Positions 22,323 through 33,859 of a stretch of 35,559 nt of DNA are shown here, one piece after another. This DNA is from Funneliformis mosseae (lineage: Eukaryota; Glomeromycota; Glomeromycetes; Glomerales; Glomeraceae): positions 1-35,559 of the forward strand of contig CAJVPP010000337.1 of NCBI GenBank assembly GCA_910592005.1. The letters are read 5' to 3'. The notes under the pieces are model-generated. The model was not told the origin of the DNA. It ran no database searches and was given only the letters and a program-made list of their open reading frames with translations. Position numbers and translations under genes: made by a program. Each line of letters opens with the position of its first letter. Positions within the stretch are counted from its first letter, which is position 1.

Positions 22323-22679
22323 GATTAATCAAGCGAGAAAGAAATTTTAAGACGTAGAAAATTTTGCGAAATTTTACTCTTTTTAAAATGATGGGAAAAC
22401 AGAACGAAAAAAAAAAGCGAGTCTTCAACAAATGCAATCATTTTGACCAAATTATTATATTATGTTGAGATGTCGTAATAATCGCATGAATCCTGAAACT
22501 AAGTTTGAATTGCGGCGACGCAGTATGAGAAATAATAACATGATACAGGTATAAAACTTGTTTTTTATAAGAAAATGTTATCAGTTGATACTTTAGGGAT
22601 TTATAATAAAGGGCATTTATTTGGATAGACAGATCGTACCAAATTTGTGATGGGTGAGAGAATAAACACCAACTTAATA

Positions 22680-23613
22680 TTATTCAGCTTGTTCTTTTTG
22701 AGTTTCGGTTTCTTCTCGAGTTTTACGTGCATAAGCTGAGACTACCATAGCAAAATACACCTATTACGATAAAAAAATTTTTTGGATCAACAATTTTTTT
22801 CTCTCGTTTTTTAAGAAACTATTTTAACCATTTAATAACATACCGATAAAAGGATTACAACGATGGCATAGGCTATATTGAATGTTAAGGTATAATTGTA
22901 TCCTTGGGGACATGCGTATCCAAATTCAGGAGAAGTGGTTTCAATGTACCGTTCACATTCTTTCATGATCGATGATCTATGTACGATAATAAGAATAATC
23001 ATATAGGCATGAACAACAATTTCAGCTCCTGCAATACCATATGCGACTTTAGAATAGTTAAACAACCATTTATGCGTCTAAATGAATAATAATAATAATC
23101 ATAAAAATTAATGGGATCCTTTGGAATGAAAAATTAACGGAATCAACATTGTTATACAAATTCTCTCATCACATACCGTACGGGTTATTGCGAATAATCC
23201 AAATACCGCTCCGAATGCTATCAATAAATAAAGAATGGCTGGCAGAATAGAAAATCCACGATTGTAACGGCTTGCTATATTTATTTAATAAAAAAAAAAA
23301 ATTATATATTTGCCTTTTTATTTATGAAAGGATAAGAGAGAGAGAAGGTCACCACTTACAATCCGTCACTAAATCTGTAAAATCAATTATTTCTTTTGAG
23401 GCGAGAACGAAGATATTGCTCAAACTACCAATAAGACCGTCAATCTTTTTATTTTGTAAGTAATGATTTTAAATGAATTATTAAAATGTATATGATCTAT
23501 TGAAAAGATTGAAAGAAATAAAAAAAACTCACAAGCCATAATATGGATATAATCAAGGCACCGGCCTTTAACCTAACACAACCACAACAGTTTGCCATTT
23601 GTTGAACGGGCAT
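22680..23613 (-). CDS. four-helix membrane protein, uncharacterised fungal family
   Basis: Exons: 23613-23533, 23444-23360, 23274-23177, 23077-22844, 22760-22680, giving 192 aa; phases at junctions are 0, 1, 0, 0. The N-terminus MPVQQMANCCGCVRLKAG carries a CCGC cluster just before the first helix, a likely palmitoylation patch. Helices lie near 17-45, 63-87, 98-121 and 155-180. The TM3-TM4 loop holds two Cys (129 and 144), possibly a disulfide. The C-terminal tail is charged (KTREETETQKEQAE). I recall similar tetraspan proteins in Mucoromycota and Glomeromycotina but no known function. A membrane-organising role is only a guess from topology. Compare with the gene at 26586-27438. Confidence 0.82.
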
Positions 23614-23857
23614 TTTTGTTAAGAGTTCGTTAAAAAGTTTTCTTTTTTGTTTTATTTATTATTTACTTTTAAAAAAATTAAGTCGAGTAAAAAAAAAAAA
23701 ATATATATTTCAACGGGAAGATAATAAATACTTTTAACATAAGCTAAGCCCCGAAGCTACCTTTCAATGATATACGTTAACAAGTTTTTTTTTTGTTGTT
23801 GAAAATATATCTAAAATTTGATGAAACACGTAAATTTATTTATTTTTTTTTTATTTA

Positions 23858-23888
<31 letters not shown>

Positions 23889-24018
23889 TAAAGTCGTGAA
23901 TAAGAGTGAGTTTCTTTGCTCCTCAATCAAAAAATTATTTATGTATTTGATCAACATCCTTAACCTTTGTAAATGATTTTCTAAACTAGGCATAATTACT
24001 ATTTATGTTTGTTTCATT
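23614..24018. other. intergenic with long T/A homopolymer hairpin
   Basis: Upstream region of the four-helix gene. Contains T runs at about 23787-23796 and a T(n)A(n) block at about 23845-23889 that is nearly palindromic. No gene. Confidence 0.6.
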
Positions 24019-24381
24019 TTAAACATTTTCGGAAAAAAGTTTTAATTGTCTTTTTGTTAATTTTCTTTCAAAAGATCGTCCAACAATAATCGTCATGTCT
24101 CGTTCTTGTAAATACTTTTCACATGGCGTTTCTTTTGAAGGTATCTAAGTTTTTGATCGAAAATCACTCGTAAATTAATTTCCGCACAAAGATTGATTAT
24201 TTTTAGTCCTGCCATTATTAACGATACATTGTTTCCATCTTCGGGGCATGCTATCAATATAAACTTTTTTTGTTCCATTCTTTAACCGTTTAACAGTAAT
24301 TATCTCAGGATTCCTTATTAAAGGAGGCAAATATGATAATATTAATTTCACTTTGAATATTCTAACCCATTTTATTTCTAT
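24019..24381 (-). pseudogene. possible gene remnant, unrecognised
   Basis: From a TTTTTATAG acceptor-like border at 24382 a minus-strand frame reads IEIKWVRIFKVKLILSYLPP, then IRNPEIITVKRLKNGTKK, to a TAA. It continues in the same frame through a TAG to KETPCEKYLQERDMTIIVGR and a final TAA at 24019. Protein-like composition and one continuous frame with two stops suggest a decayed exon or single-exon gene. A shorter overlapping frame (24093-24278, MEQKKFILIACPEDG...) is also open and could instead be the real one. No family recognised. Confidence 0.3.
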
Positions 24382-24433
24382 CTATAAAAAAGATATTTAA
24401 TTTTACATATTCCTTTTATGCTTACGTTAATTC

Positions 24434-24465
<32 letters not shown>

Positions 24466-25346
24466 TTATAATTGCAAAATACTAGTTTACTAATTAAACG
24501 TGATCTAAAATGACCTAAAAATTGACTGTAAAGTAAATATTGTGCTTCTATTGACAAGGCCCTAAAAAAACAATTTTTTATTAAAATGTTAGTCCGAAAG
24601 AGAAATAAAACTCAATTTGAATTTCAACTAAAATACCAAAGATCAGTATTCTTTAATTCTATCGTGAAACAAGTCACACTTTCACTTCTAATTCGGGCGC
24701 CTTGGTAATTATGATACAGTAAAGTTTATCGGATTTGACATTATAGAAAGTTAAAAAAAGGTATCTATTGATTCAAAGAGATAGAGTAATAATGGAAGGA
24801 ACCTCAAGAAGGATGTGTTATATCAAGCAAGAACCTAATGTTATTTATTCCTGGTGTCATTGAGAAATGTACAAGTCCTCTCGTCTCGCTATTGGATATC
24901 TTTTCATTGGGGACATAATGAGCATTTTTAAACCCGAATCGGCTTTTTTTTCGAAATTTATACATTTATAATTAGAAGTTTTGAATTCCAATTCAATCTT
25001 TATCTAAATACTCGGTTGAACTTAACGGGGAGGGTAAAGCGAAAATTTTAATGGACTTTTTTTTTTTTTGTTCCATATTTCGATCGCAAAAAATAAAAAT
25101 ATTCAAGATTATTTTGGTACGTGCGTGTATAAATAAACACATAAATAATCAAGTATTTATTTTATTAATAAAATATATGAAAATTGCTTTGTTAAATTTG
25201 AAACAACACATATATATACACACGCATATATAATAGACAGAATAACGTTATTTTTAGAAATCAAAACAAATTACTGTAAGTGATAAAGTGAGAAAAATGA
25301 AATTTCCATCAAGGAAACTCAATTTTCCATTTTACTCGTAAACTGC
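24382..25346. other. intergenic, no gene seen
   Basis: AT-rich with a T(n)A(n) homopolymer block at about 24427-24466. The plus-strand open stretch 25051-25233 is low complexity with no gene-like features. Nothing supported. Confidence 0.5.
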
Positions 25347-26033
25347 TTATGCTAATTAAAAAGAAATAATTAGAAAAAAAATTTGGTTAAATTTTTATTA
25401 GTAAGAAAAAAAAAAAGAAAAAGATTAATTAAAGAACTTACCAAAGCTATCACCACATTTAAGTTCCAAAGCCATCTTTATATTTTGTAATGAACCAGAG
25501 AGGGTAGTGTAAGGATGATCAAACTGATAGCGAAAAAAGGTTGATGCCAAGTTTCTAATACAATCCGTGCATACATTATTGAGTGGAGATTGAGCAATTT
25601 TCGAGGTTAAATCTGTTGCAACTTGATCGTTTTCATTTAAACCTTCTAAGCTAGAGACGACACAATTGTCTGGATTACATAATGTTGAGTATATTACATC
25701 ATAAGAATCTAATAATATAACTCCATTTACGTAAGAATAATCTCCTCCGGAACATATCGCATGATATTGAGCTGATGCTGCGCTGAGTTGATCCGAATTA
25801 CATTGGTATGTACAAAATGCTGGAGTTATTTCCGTTAACTTTATAGCGACGTTTGGATCATTTGGGTCGAGTATTCTTAAACTGTTGAAACTATCACTGA
25901 AACAATTCGTTATTTCCACGTTATCCGTCAAAAGTTGCATGTTGTCATTATTACATGATTGAGAAAAGACTAAAGTGGTTCCTACCAACATCAGCAAAAT
26001 TATTTGTGTAAAATTAGTCATAAAGGGTTTCAT
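25347..26033 (-). CDS. secreted cysteine-rich protein, uncharacterised
   Basis: Begins MKPFMTNFTQ, then a hydrophobic helix (IILLMLVGTTLVF, 11-23) and SQSC, a clear signal peptide with cleavage near 24-26. The mature part has ten Cys (27, 44, 74, 78, 94, 119, 124, 155, 158, 193), including C-x3-C and C-x2-C pairs, suggesting several disulfides. No transmembrane segment follows. Two 3' ends are possible: read-through to 25425 (202 aa), or splicing at a GTAAGT donor (25441-25436) to a TTAATTAG acceptor at 25352-25353, ending two codons later (198 aa, stop 25347-25349). The perfect donor favours the spliced form. An apoplastic or cell-wall role, or an effector-like role, is possible but unsupported. 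Transcribed in the same direction as its two four-helix neighbours. Confidence 0.75.
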
Positions 26034-26506
26034 TTTTGAAGGAAAAAAAAATAAATTTTTTTTTTTATTTTTTTTTTTGTAGGTAGGGTTGGTTGTTGGG
26101 GTGGTGATATTTCGACAAAATTACAGAAAACGTTTCAATTTAAGTAAAACCAAAGAAAAAAGGGGAAATGAAAATCTTGAACAAAAATTCGTTCATTTTC
26201 ATCAATTCCGAAGATACAGATCGGTGAGTTATATAGAATAACGAAATCATATTTAATGATGATTGCCAAGAAAATTTATGAATCATAATTAAATATTTTG
26301 TTTTTAAATTACAAACCGTGCTTTATTTTATTTTAAATTTTTTTTTTTTTTTTGAATTATGTTCGAATGATAGTATGTTAGAAATGAAGAATAATGTTAA
26401 AAAAAAAAAAAAAAAAAAATGGAATATTGTACACGATGCGAAAATGAAATGTATATTAGAGGATTATTATTATTATTTCTCTTTGGTTAAAAGAAATAAA
26501 AAGATG

Positions 26507-26541
<35 letters not shown>

Positions 26542-26585
26542 AATATGAAAAGGTGAACGTAGATGTTTAAATTAAATGATGTCGT
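26034..26585. other. intergenic, homopolymer-rich promoter region
   Basis: T and A runs at about 26055-26080, 26338-26353, 26399-26419 and 26509-26537. The plus-strand open stretch 26318-26548 consists largely of translated homopolymers and is rejected. No gene. Confidence 0.6.
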
Positions 26586-27438
26586 CTATAAAGTTTGATC
26601 TGTAAGATCATATTCTTTGTCAATTTTAATCTTAAATAAACTAGGTCCAATCGAAATATTAGATGAAAGATTGTTAATTCTATTTAGTTTTTCTTTCTCC
26701 ATCCGACGTTTTGCATTAATTCGCAACATGATTGAAAAGTAAACCTAAAAGAGAAAGAAAAAGAGATATGAAAATATTATTTTTTTTAAAAAAAAAAAAA
26801 AAAAAAATGGTTTTTTTTTATTGATATTACTTACGTGCAGGGTAAGGGTAACTTGAAGGAATACAGCAAAACCCAACCAAAACAAACCAGCATTTACATA
26901 ATTAAGGCAATTTGGATTAACTTCACAATGTCTTCTTTTGTTAATCAACGACGTGACAATTAATACCATGACAATCACAAAGTTTATAAAAACCGCAAAT
27001 AGCCATGAAATGTTTGAATATATTCGAAAGAATGGATTGGATTTCTAATTAAGGGAGATTTGTATTAATTTCACGTGTCATGGAAGTAAAGCAAAATCCT
27101 CGAGTTTGTCACTTACATAAACTATTAATGCAAGTATGCTCATGATAGACAATAATACAAAGTGCAAGGTCACAATCAACGTTGAACCCTTGGCAAATGC
27201 ATATACTGTAATGCAATAAGGTATCATGAGTGAGTAGAATTCGCAAAACGACAAAATAAAAAATTAAAGACTTACTCGATGTTTCGTCTTCTTCCAATGA
27301 ATCAAATGAACCATATAAGTATTTTACCGACAAGGCAATAGCTTCTATAATCCATAAAGCACATGAAATTATACCTGGTCGTATCAGATAGAAATAACTA
27401 TCTCGTTTCTTTGTAACTTTAGCATTTTCAAATTTCAT
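26586..27438 (-). CDS. four-helix membrane protein, likely paralogue of the 22.7-23.6 kb gene
   Basis: Exons: 27438-27276, 27205-27117, 27044-26835, 26744-26586, giving 206 aa; donors are all GTAAGT and phases are 1, 0, 0. Helices lie near 20-42, 62-84, 96-118 and 134-162. The TM3-TM4 loop has two Cys (124, 130). The N-terminus is basic (KVTKKRD) and lacks the CCGC cluster. The cytosolic tail is about 45 residues, basic then acidic. The last exon opens VYFSIML, matching VYFAMVV in the other gene, and the last three intron phases agree. Function unknown. The start Met is the first in frame and follows a TA-rich leader. Confidence 0.8.
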
Positions 27439-28940
27439 TCTTTATTTTATATATATATATATATATATTTTTATTTATTTATTTTAAAAAAAAATCCCAA
27501 TCATTAAAGAAAGTAAGGTTTGATTAAATGCCCGTTGTTCTTTAATAATAAAGTTCTCTTTGAACCTTCGTTAAGAAAGTTTTCCTTTGCAAAGAGGGCA
27601 ATAAAAAAAAAAATTCGAAGCTAAAAAAAGAGAATCGAAGGATAACAACAACAATAATTTCTTTTAACGAATGAATACACCAAAAAATGACATATATTTT
27701 TTGGTAAAATACATTTATGATGAGAACGTGAAAGAAAAGGAGAAAGATTTTTTTCGAATTGTGTGCGTTTAAAATGTTTTATATATAATAATTCATTTTA
27801 AAATTTAATACAGTAAGGTGCCTCATTTGTATTACCAATAGTAAATAATTAAATAATCGCGTTTCATCCTGATTTAGAAAATTTTCCAGGATTTCCTATA
27901 ATAAATAAAAGATAGAATACAGGGTCAATTTCGGAATTTATGGATGCAAATGGAAGTATTTTTCATAAAATGAAAGTATTGTATCTCCTAAAAAAATGAG
28001 TTTTCACCTCTTCCCAAATTAGTAATAGAAAACCCTTTTCATTGGTTATATTCAAAAAAAATTAAAAATCGCCTCCTTTGAATTTATAATCAATCTTTAA
28101 ACTTCTTTTTTAAATACTTTTTAAAAAAAAGGAAAATCAAAGAAGTCATTATAACAAAGAAAAATATTTAGGAAAGGTTTGAGGTTCATTAGTTAGATAG
28201 CCTTGCATTTCAATTGTTTATTCAAACAAACAATCTTACCTTTGTTTGCTGCGGACGATCATTATATACATTAATCGTACATCCTAATTGCACCAATCAA
28301 TGATTCAATGTTTTAAAGGGACTAGTAAAAAGCGGCGATTTCCGTATTCTAAACAAAAAAAACCTGATTATTAGCAAGATGAATATAACAAATCAGTCGC
28401 TAAGAAACGCCAAAGGCGAAATCTATATTTTATCTTCTCCCATTTAAATTCATATATATAAATTCTTGTCTGACTAATCATAAATTGAAAAATCGATAAA
28501 ACCCATTCCGCTTTTGATGAGGTAAGCATCGTTGGTTGTTGAAACACATTGCTGATTCCCGTTCGGAAGAAACCAAGTTCGAATTTTCAAAATACATTGA
28601 TACTGCGCCACAAATGTCGGGGCAAGTTACAAACGATAATAATATATATATAATGATATAATATAATATAATTATACTTTAACCCCATTGTAATAATCTC
28701 CCGTCTCTTCTTTTTTGAACAACTTGTTTTATTAAATAAAATCATGTAGAATTTTTTATGCCCAAAGTTTTGATCACCCACGTTTCTTTGTTATACCAAT
28801 CAAGTTTTTTTTATTTGAGTTATGCAAATTTGATTTATTGCATCACAATTTTGAGAATGAATAAAATATTACTCGGCAACTGTTGTGTTAGTTGATTCTA
28901 ATAAACATATTAAACAGAGTAACAATAAAAATTCATAATT
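27439..28940. other. intergenic, no gene recognised
   Basis: About 1.5 kb containing a TA run at 27448-27469 and patches of balanced composition near 28230-28345 and 28500-28620. No frame, splice pattern or tRNA-like fold is supported. The minus-strand stretch 28587-28781 is Tyr/Ile-rich low complexity. Confidence 0.5.
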
Positions 28941-31900
28941 ATTACCTCTTTTATCTCTGTGCAATTAAAATATACTGTACATAATAATATATATTTTACA
29001 AATATTTATTATTTTATTAATATTTAATTTGACTTTTATAAAGGCAAATTAGTTATCAAAATATTTATATCTTTTAATAGATTCTTTAATTCAAAAAAAA
29101 AATAATGAAATTGTAGCATTTTATAATGATAGCATTTGAAAAAAAACTAATTACTTCTTATTTTACTTTTACCTATACTTTTATTTTTATTTTACCTTTA
29201 AGTTTATATTAAAGAAAAAGTTTTTAATTCTAAAAATATTAAATATTAAATATAGATTATTTTATATAGGGCATGCTAGACAAAGTTAACATTTTATTTG
29301 TATTGTAAATGAGAGTTTGATGCAGTTAAAAGATCAAAAAATGACTAATGACATTTTGCATATAGTAATATAGCTGTGATTTAGACATAGATTTATAGAT
29401 AATCTTAAATCTTGTTATATATTATAGTGAATATAACTGAACTGTAATTTTTTTATTTAAAGAATTTTAAAGAAAAGATAAGAAGAAAATTTGCTACATA
29501 TGTTTTTAAAATTAATGTTAACCAAACTCTCAAGGAATATTTTAATAAAAAAAATTACTTATGAAATTTATCAAGAAGGATGAAAATAATAAATAAAATG
29601 AACTTTTAATAATGACTTATGATGATCTAAAAAAGAAACAAAATACTTAAAGAAATATAAAACAAATAACTATTTCTTTATATTATTAATAATTATCGAT
29701 AATTAAATAAATTTCTATAAATTTTATATATTATTTGGTAAAAATAACAATACATATAAAATTTTTAATTCACTATATATTAATTACTACAAATCTGATA
29801 TAATTTATAATTAAAAAAACCTGTATTATATTAAAAACAATAGGAAAGTATTAAAGATAATAAAGAAGAAATATTAGAATAAAATATCAGAAGAGTAGCT
29901 AATAAATTAACAGTTTCAAGTCTATAGTTATAATATATATTTAATGAATGCTCATGATTCTAATTGATATTTAATAAACTAGAAGATAAATTATAAAATT
30001 TTAGTTAAAAAACAAATTACAATTAATCAAATTGCAACTGGATTATTAAAAATGCAAATTATTCTATTAAATCAAATAATAAATTAGTCAAAATATTTAC
30101 TTATATTACTAAAATCAATATTATTGATTATGCTTATTACTGATACTTCTTTTTATTATAAAGTTTATTATCAATTTCATACTATATTTCAAAAGCTTAT
30201 CAAAGTAATAAATCAAAAAATACTAGATACATTAAGTAAAAATATGTATTAAACATATGTATTTATAAATAATTTACTTTATAAACACTTTGAACTAATT
30301 TAAATTTATTTAACAAAATATAAATTTTATAAATTATAAGAAAAAAAAGGCATTATCATCTTGATTCTAGAAAAACTTTGTTAAAAAAAATTATTTCTTA
30401 AGTAAAACTATTGAATTAATTAGAAGAGATGTTGATAAAAAGAAAAAAAAAGAAAAAATATGTCAATATTACCAATAATATAATATAGTATAGAGTGACC
30501 AAAGTATAAAAATACTTATCAATAACTTTAGGTTTGAGTATTTTCTTCTATATAATCATTCAAGTAAATATGTATTATTTGTAAAAAGTAATAAAAAAAT
30601 TAAGTGTATTAATTATCATAAATGTATCTAATTATTTCATTGCTTTAATAATTTATTTTAAAATTCCTAAATGATAAAAAGTATTTTAATTTCATATATG
30701 ATACTATTTAAACTGTGACTATATAAACTTCATATTTCAAAAATTAATTATAAGAAATAATATGATTAATATATACAATTATTTTATATATAATATTAGA
30801 ATATTCTATCAATTATGTAAATTAAAACTTATATAAAATATCATATAAAAATTTACTATTAAAGATTTTATTGTAATAAACTATGTTATTAAAGTTAAAT
30901 TTAATTTTATAATAAATTTCTTATTAAATTAATACATTTTTTAAACTTCAATAAATTTTAAATTTTATAAATATTTCAAATAATTATTTTTTTATACAAT
31001 AAATCACTTTTTTAAAAAAATTTATTCATATTTTAAAAATAATAAAAAAGCTATTGTTGAATAACTTCTCCAAAAGAAAAGTTTTTTGTTATTAAATATT
31101 TTCAAAAAAGTAAGGTATTATATTATTTTTAAGGTTTTTATGAATATATTTGAATTTTATTATTACATTAATATTATTAAACATATATATAATTAAATTT
31201 TATAGATTTCAGATTTTTTTAATAAGAAGAATTTTATATTATACTTAACATTTAAACAAAATTTGTAAAATATGACCTAAAAATTAAAAGCAATTAAAAA
31301 TAATAAAATAAAAAATTAATGAAATTATAAGTGAGATAGATAAATTAAAATTAAATAATGTATTAAAGTAAATAATAACTAAATAATTCAGAAATAATAA
31401 AAGAATAGAATATTCTTTATATAATAATTGATGAATTGTCAGAAATAAAAGTTAAGTTAACCAATCATTTTTAAGTAAAAAGTGTAATCTAAGAAATAAA
31501 AATAAAAATTAAATTCTTATATAATTACAAAACAAAATAGCTTTATTTATAATATATTTAATTTACAAATCAAATTTATTTATTAAACATTAGCTAAAAA
31601 AAATTTAATTATAAAAAACAAGTTAAAAAAAAACTTTAATATATAGAGGCTAATCAATAGAAAAGAAGAAAATCTACAAATTTTGAGTAATTTTAATTAT
31701 TAAGCTAATTTTGTTTACATAACCATAATCAGCAGAATGAGCCAATAAAAAAATTTTTAACTAAAAATGAATTTCTTTTCTTTTTACTAACTGCTTCTCA
31801 TATTTTATCAAATTCAATTACTTAATGGTAAACTTAAAAAAAATAAACTAAACAAATTGCAAAAATTTATTCTATTGTAAAAAAAAAATTTTTCAAGTAA

Positions 31901-33290
31901 TTTAATCAAGTCATATTTTAATTATCTTTTTTAAATAAATATAAGAAAAGTAATAGTAATAGATTGAGTTTTATGTTACAAGTTTAACTAAATAAAAATT
32001 ACAAGATAAAGGTTAATTTTATTAAATAAAGAAATTAAATTTATATCCTTTAATAATTCTAATAAGTTTTTATTTTTAAATTTATTAAATTATAAATTCA
32101 ATAAAATATAAACTAAATTTACTTTAAATCTAACTGATTTATTAAATTAACTTTAAACTGATTAACTGACTGATTTAAAATCTAACTATTAAAATTATAT
32201 GAAATTTTATCTTATTTATACAAAACTTTTGATATATTTTTATTACTAATTTAAAATAAAGTAAAATTTAATTAACTATAAAAATATTATACATATTATT
32301 AACTTAATTAACAAATTTAATTAAATAAGTTATTTTAATTATATTAACATATTTAACTTTATTAACAATATTATCATCATTTTTATTATTTTTATTATTT
32401 TTATAACTTTAGTTAGTTGATCGCTAAATTATAGTTAAGGAATTATAGCTCTATTTAGTAGTGATCTATAAATTTTTCCTTAATTATTCTTTTTAAAATA
32501 TTTTGCTAACTATTGATTTAATTAGGTTAAGCTTATATTTATTAAAAAGTTCTTATTAAAGTAATTCTAATAATAGTATTATAACAATAATAAGTCAAAT
32601 TCTTATATTACTTATTATTTCTATAAAATAATATTAATAAATATATTTAATTCTTATTAAAACATTTGTGATATTTTAATGAATAAGAAATACAAGTTAA
32701 AGCATCAGAAAATTATACTTCTTGTGATGATAATAATATAACTAAATCAATAGATTATGTAATATTGAGTTATTAAATGAAAAAAATTTATTAAAAAATA
32801 ATAATTTTTTTCTTGAACTGCTAATTACTTTTTATAAATTATATTTATAATAAATAAATAATTTTATTTATATAGTCTTATGAAAAGTGTAAAAAATTAT
32901 TTATTTAAAATTTTTAATTTAATAAAAATAAATTTATTTAATAAATGATAAATTTATAGTTTTTTTTTAACATTTTTATTATTTTTCTTAATGATTGATA
33001 ATGATTGAATTAAAAGATTTTATAAAAAAATATGAATTTTTGCTATAAATTTGATTTAAATAAATCAAAAGTCTTATTATATTTATAATTTCAAGTAATA
33101 AATTAAAAATATAATTTTTTGTAAAATTTAAATATACAAATAATAATTAATTAAATTATTAAAAATTAAATTAAATAAAATAAATAAAAATTTACTTAAT
33201 TAATACAGATTTTATATTTTGAAATTACTATTTTAAAAAAAATAAACTTAAAATGCTTCACTATCTTTCTTAATTACCTACTCTTCAGAT
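28941..33290. other. long extremely AT-rich tract, repeat debris
   Basis: About 4.3 kb with dense stops in all frames and almost no CpG-containing host-like patches. It contains one ancient repeat copy (29265-29640). Otherwise nothing is recognisable; probably old transposons eroded to A/T. Confidence 0.6.
29265..29640 (+). repeat. ancient dispersed repeat, copy 1
   Basis: Shares blocks in order with 33300-33790, for example AAGTTAACATTTTATT against AAGTGAACATTTTATT, ATGACTAATGACATTTTG against ATGACTGATGACATTTTG, and a segment translating KITYEIY in both. The copies are heavily diverged, with many transitions. Confidence 0.5.
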
Positions 33291-33299
33291 TATATAAGG

Positions 33300-33790
33300 T
33301 ATACTATAATAAAACCAGATAAAGTGAACATTTTATTATGTGATATGAATAAGAAGCTGATTGTGATGTAGCTGTAAAATTGACCAGTATGACTGATGAC
33401 ATTTTGAAAAGTAATAATGATACTTATTCATAACTTATGAACTTGTTAATTTTAATGATTTACTTTATCATACCAGAATGTGATGAATATAAACTATAAC
33501 ATGATTAATATAGGATTATCTCTATATATAAAAATATTAATATAAAACTAATTTACATTAGATTTACTATAGAACCAAAGAATTACAATATTATTAAAAG
33601 CATTCTAAAAAAACTCAAGGTGAAAAAATCACCTCTTATATCTTCAAAATAATTAAACACTTGAGGTTTATCTAAGAAAAAAAAAGATTACATATGAAAT
33701 TTACCATAAAGAAAGAAAAATAATAAATATTAAAAAAAGAAAACATCATGATGATATATTATTATCTAATAAAAGTAAAAGTCTCTAAAA
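33300..33790 (+). repeat. ancient dispersed repeat, copy 2
   Basis: Second copy of the repeat at 29265-29640, same orientation. The better-preserved part near 33690-33745 reads KITYEIYHKERKIINIKK, which suggests a coding transposon ancestor. Family not recognised. Confidence 0.5.
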
Positions 33791-33859
33791 AGAAAATAAC
33801 TACTATTTTCTTTGATAATTTCAATTTATATAAAACTACTTTTTTATTTTCAATCAAGA

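Noticed and set aside
26318..26548. Plus-strand open frame
   Set aside because: Mostly Phe and Lys runs from homopolymers; no gene features.
28575..28620. tRNA-like GTTCGAATT
   Set aside because: No matching stems or anticodon arm around it.
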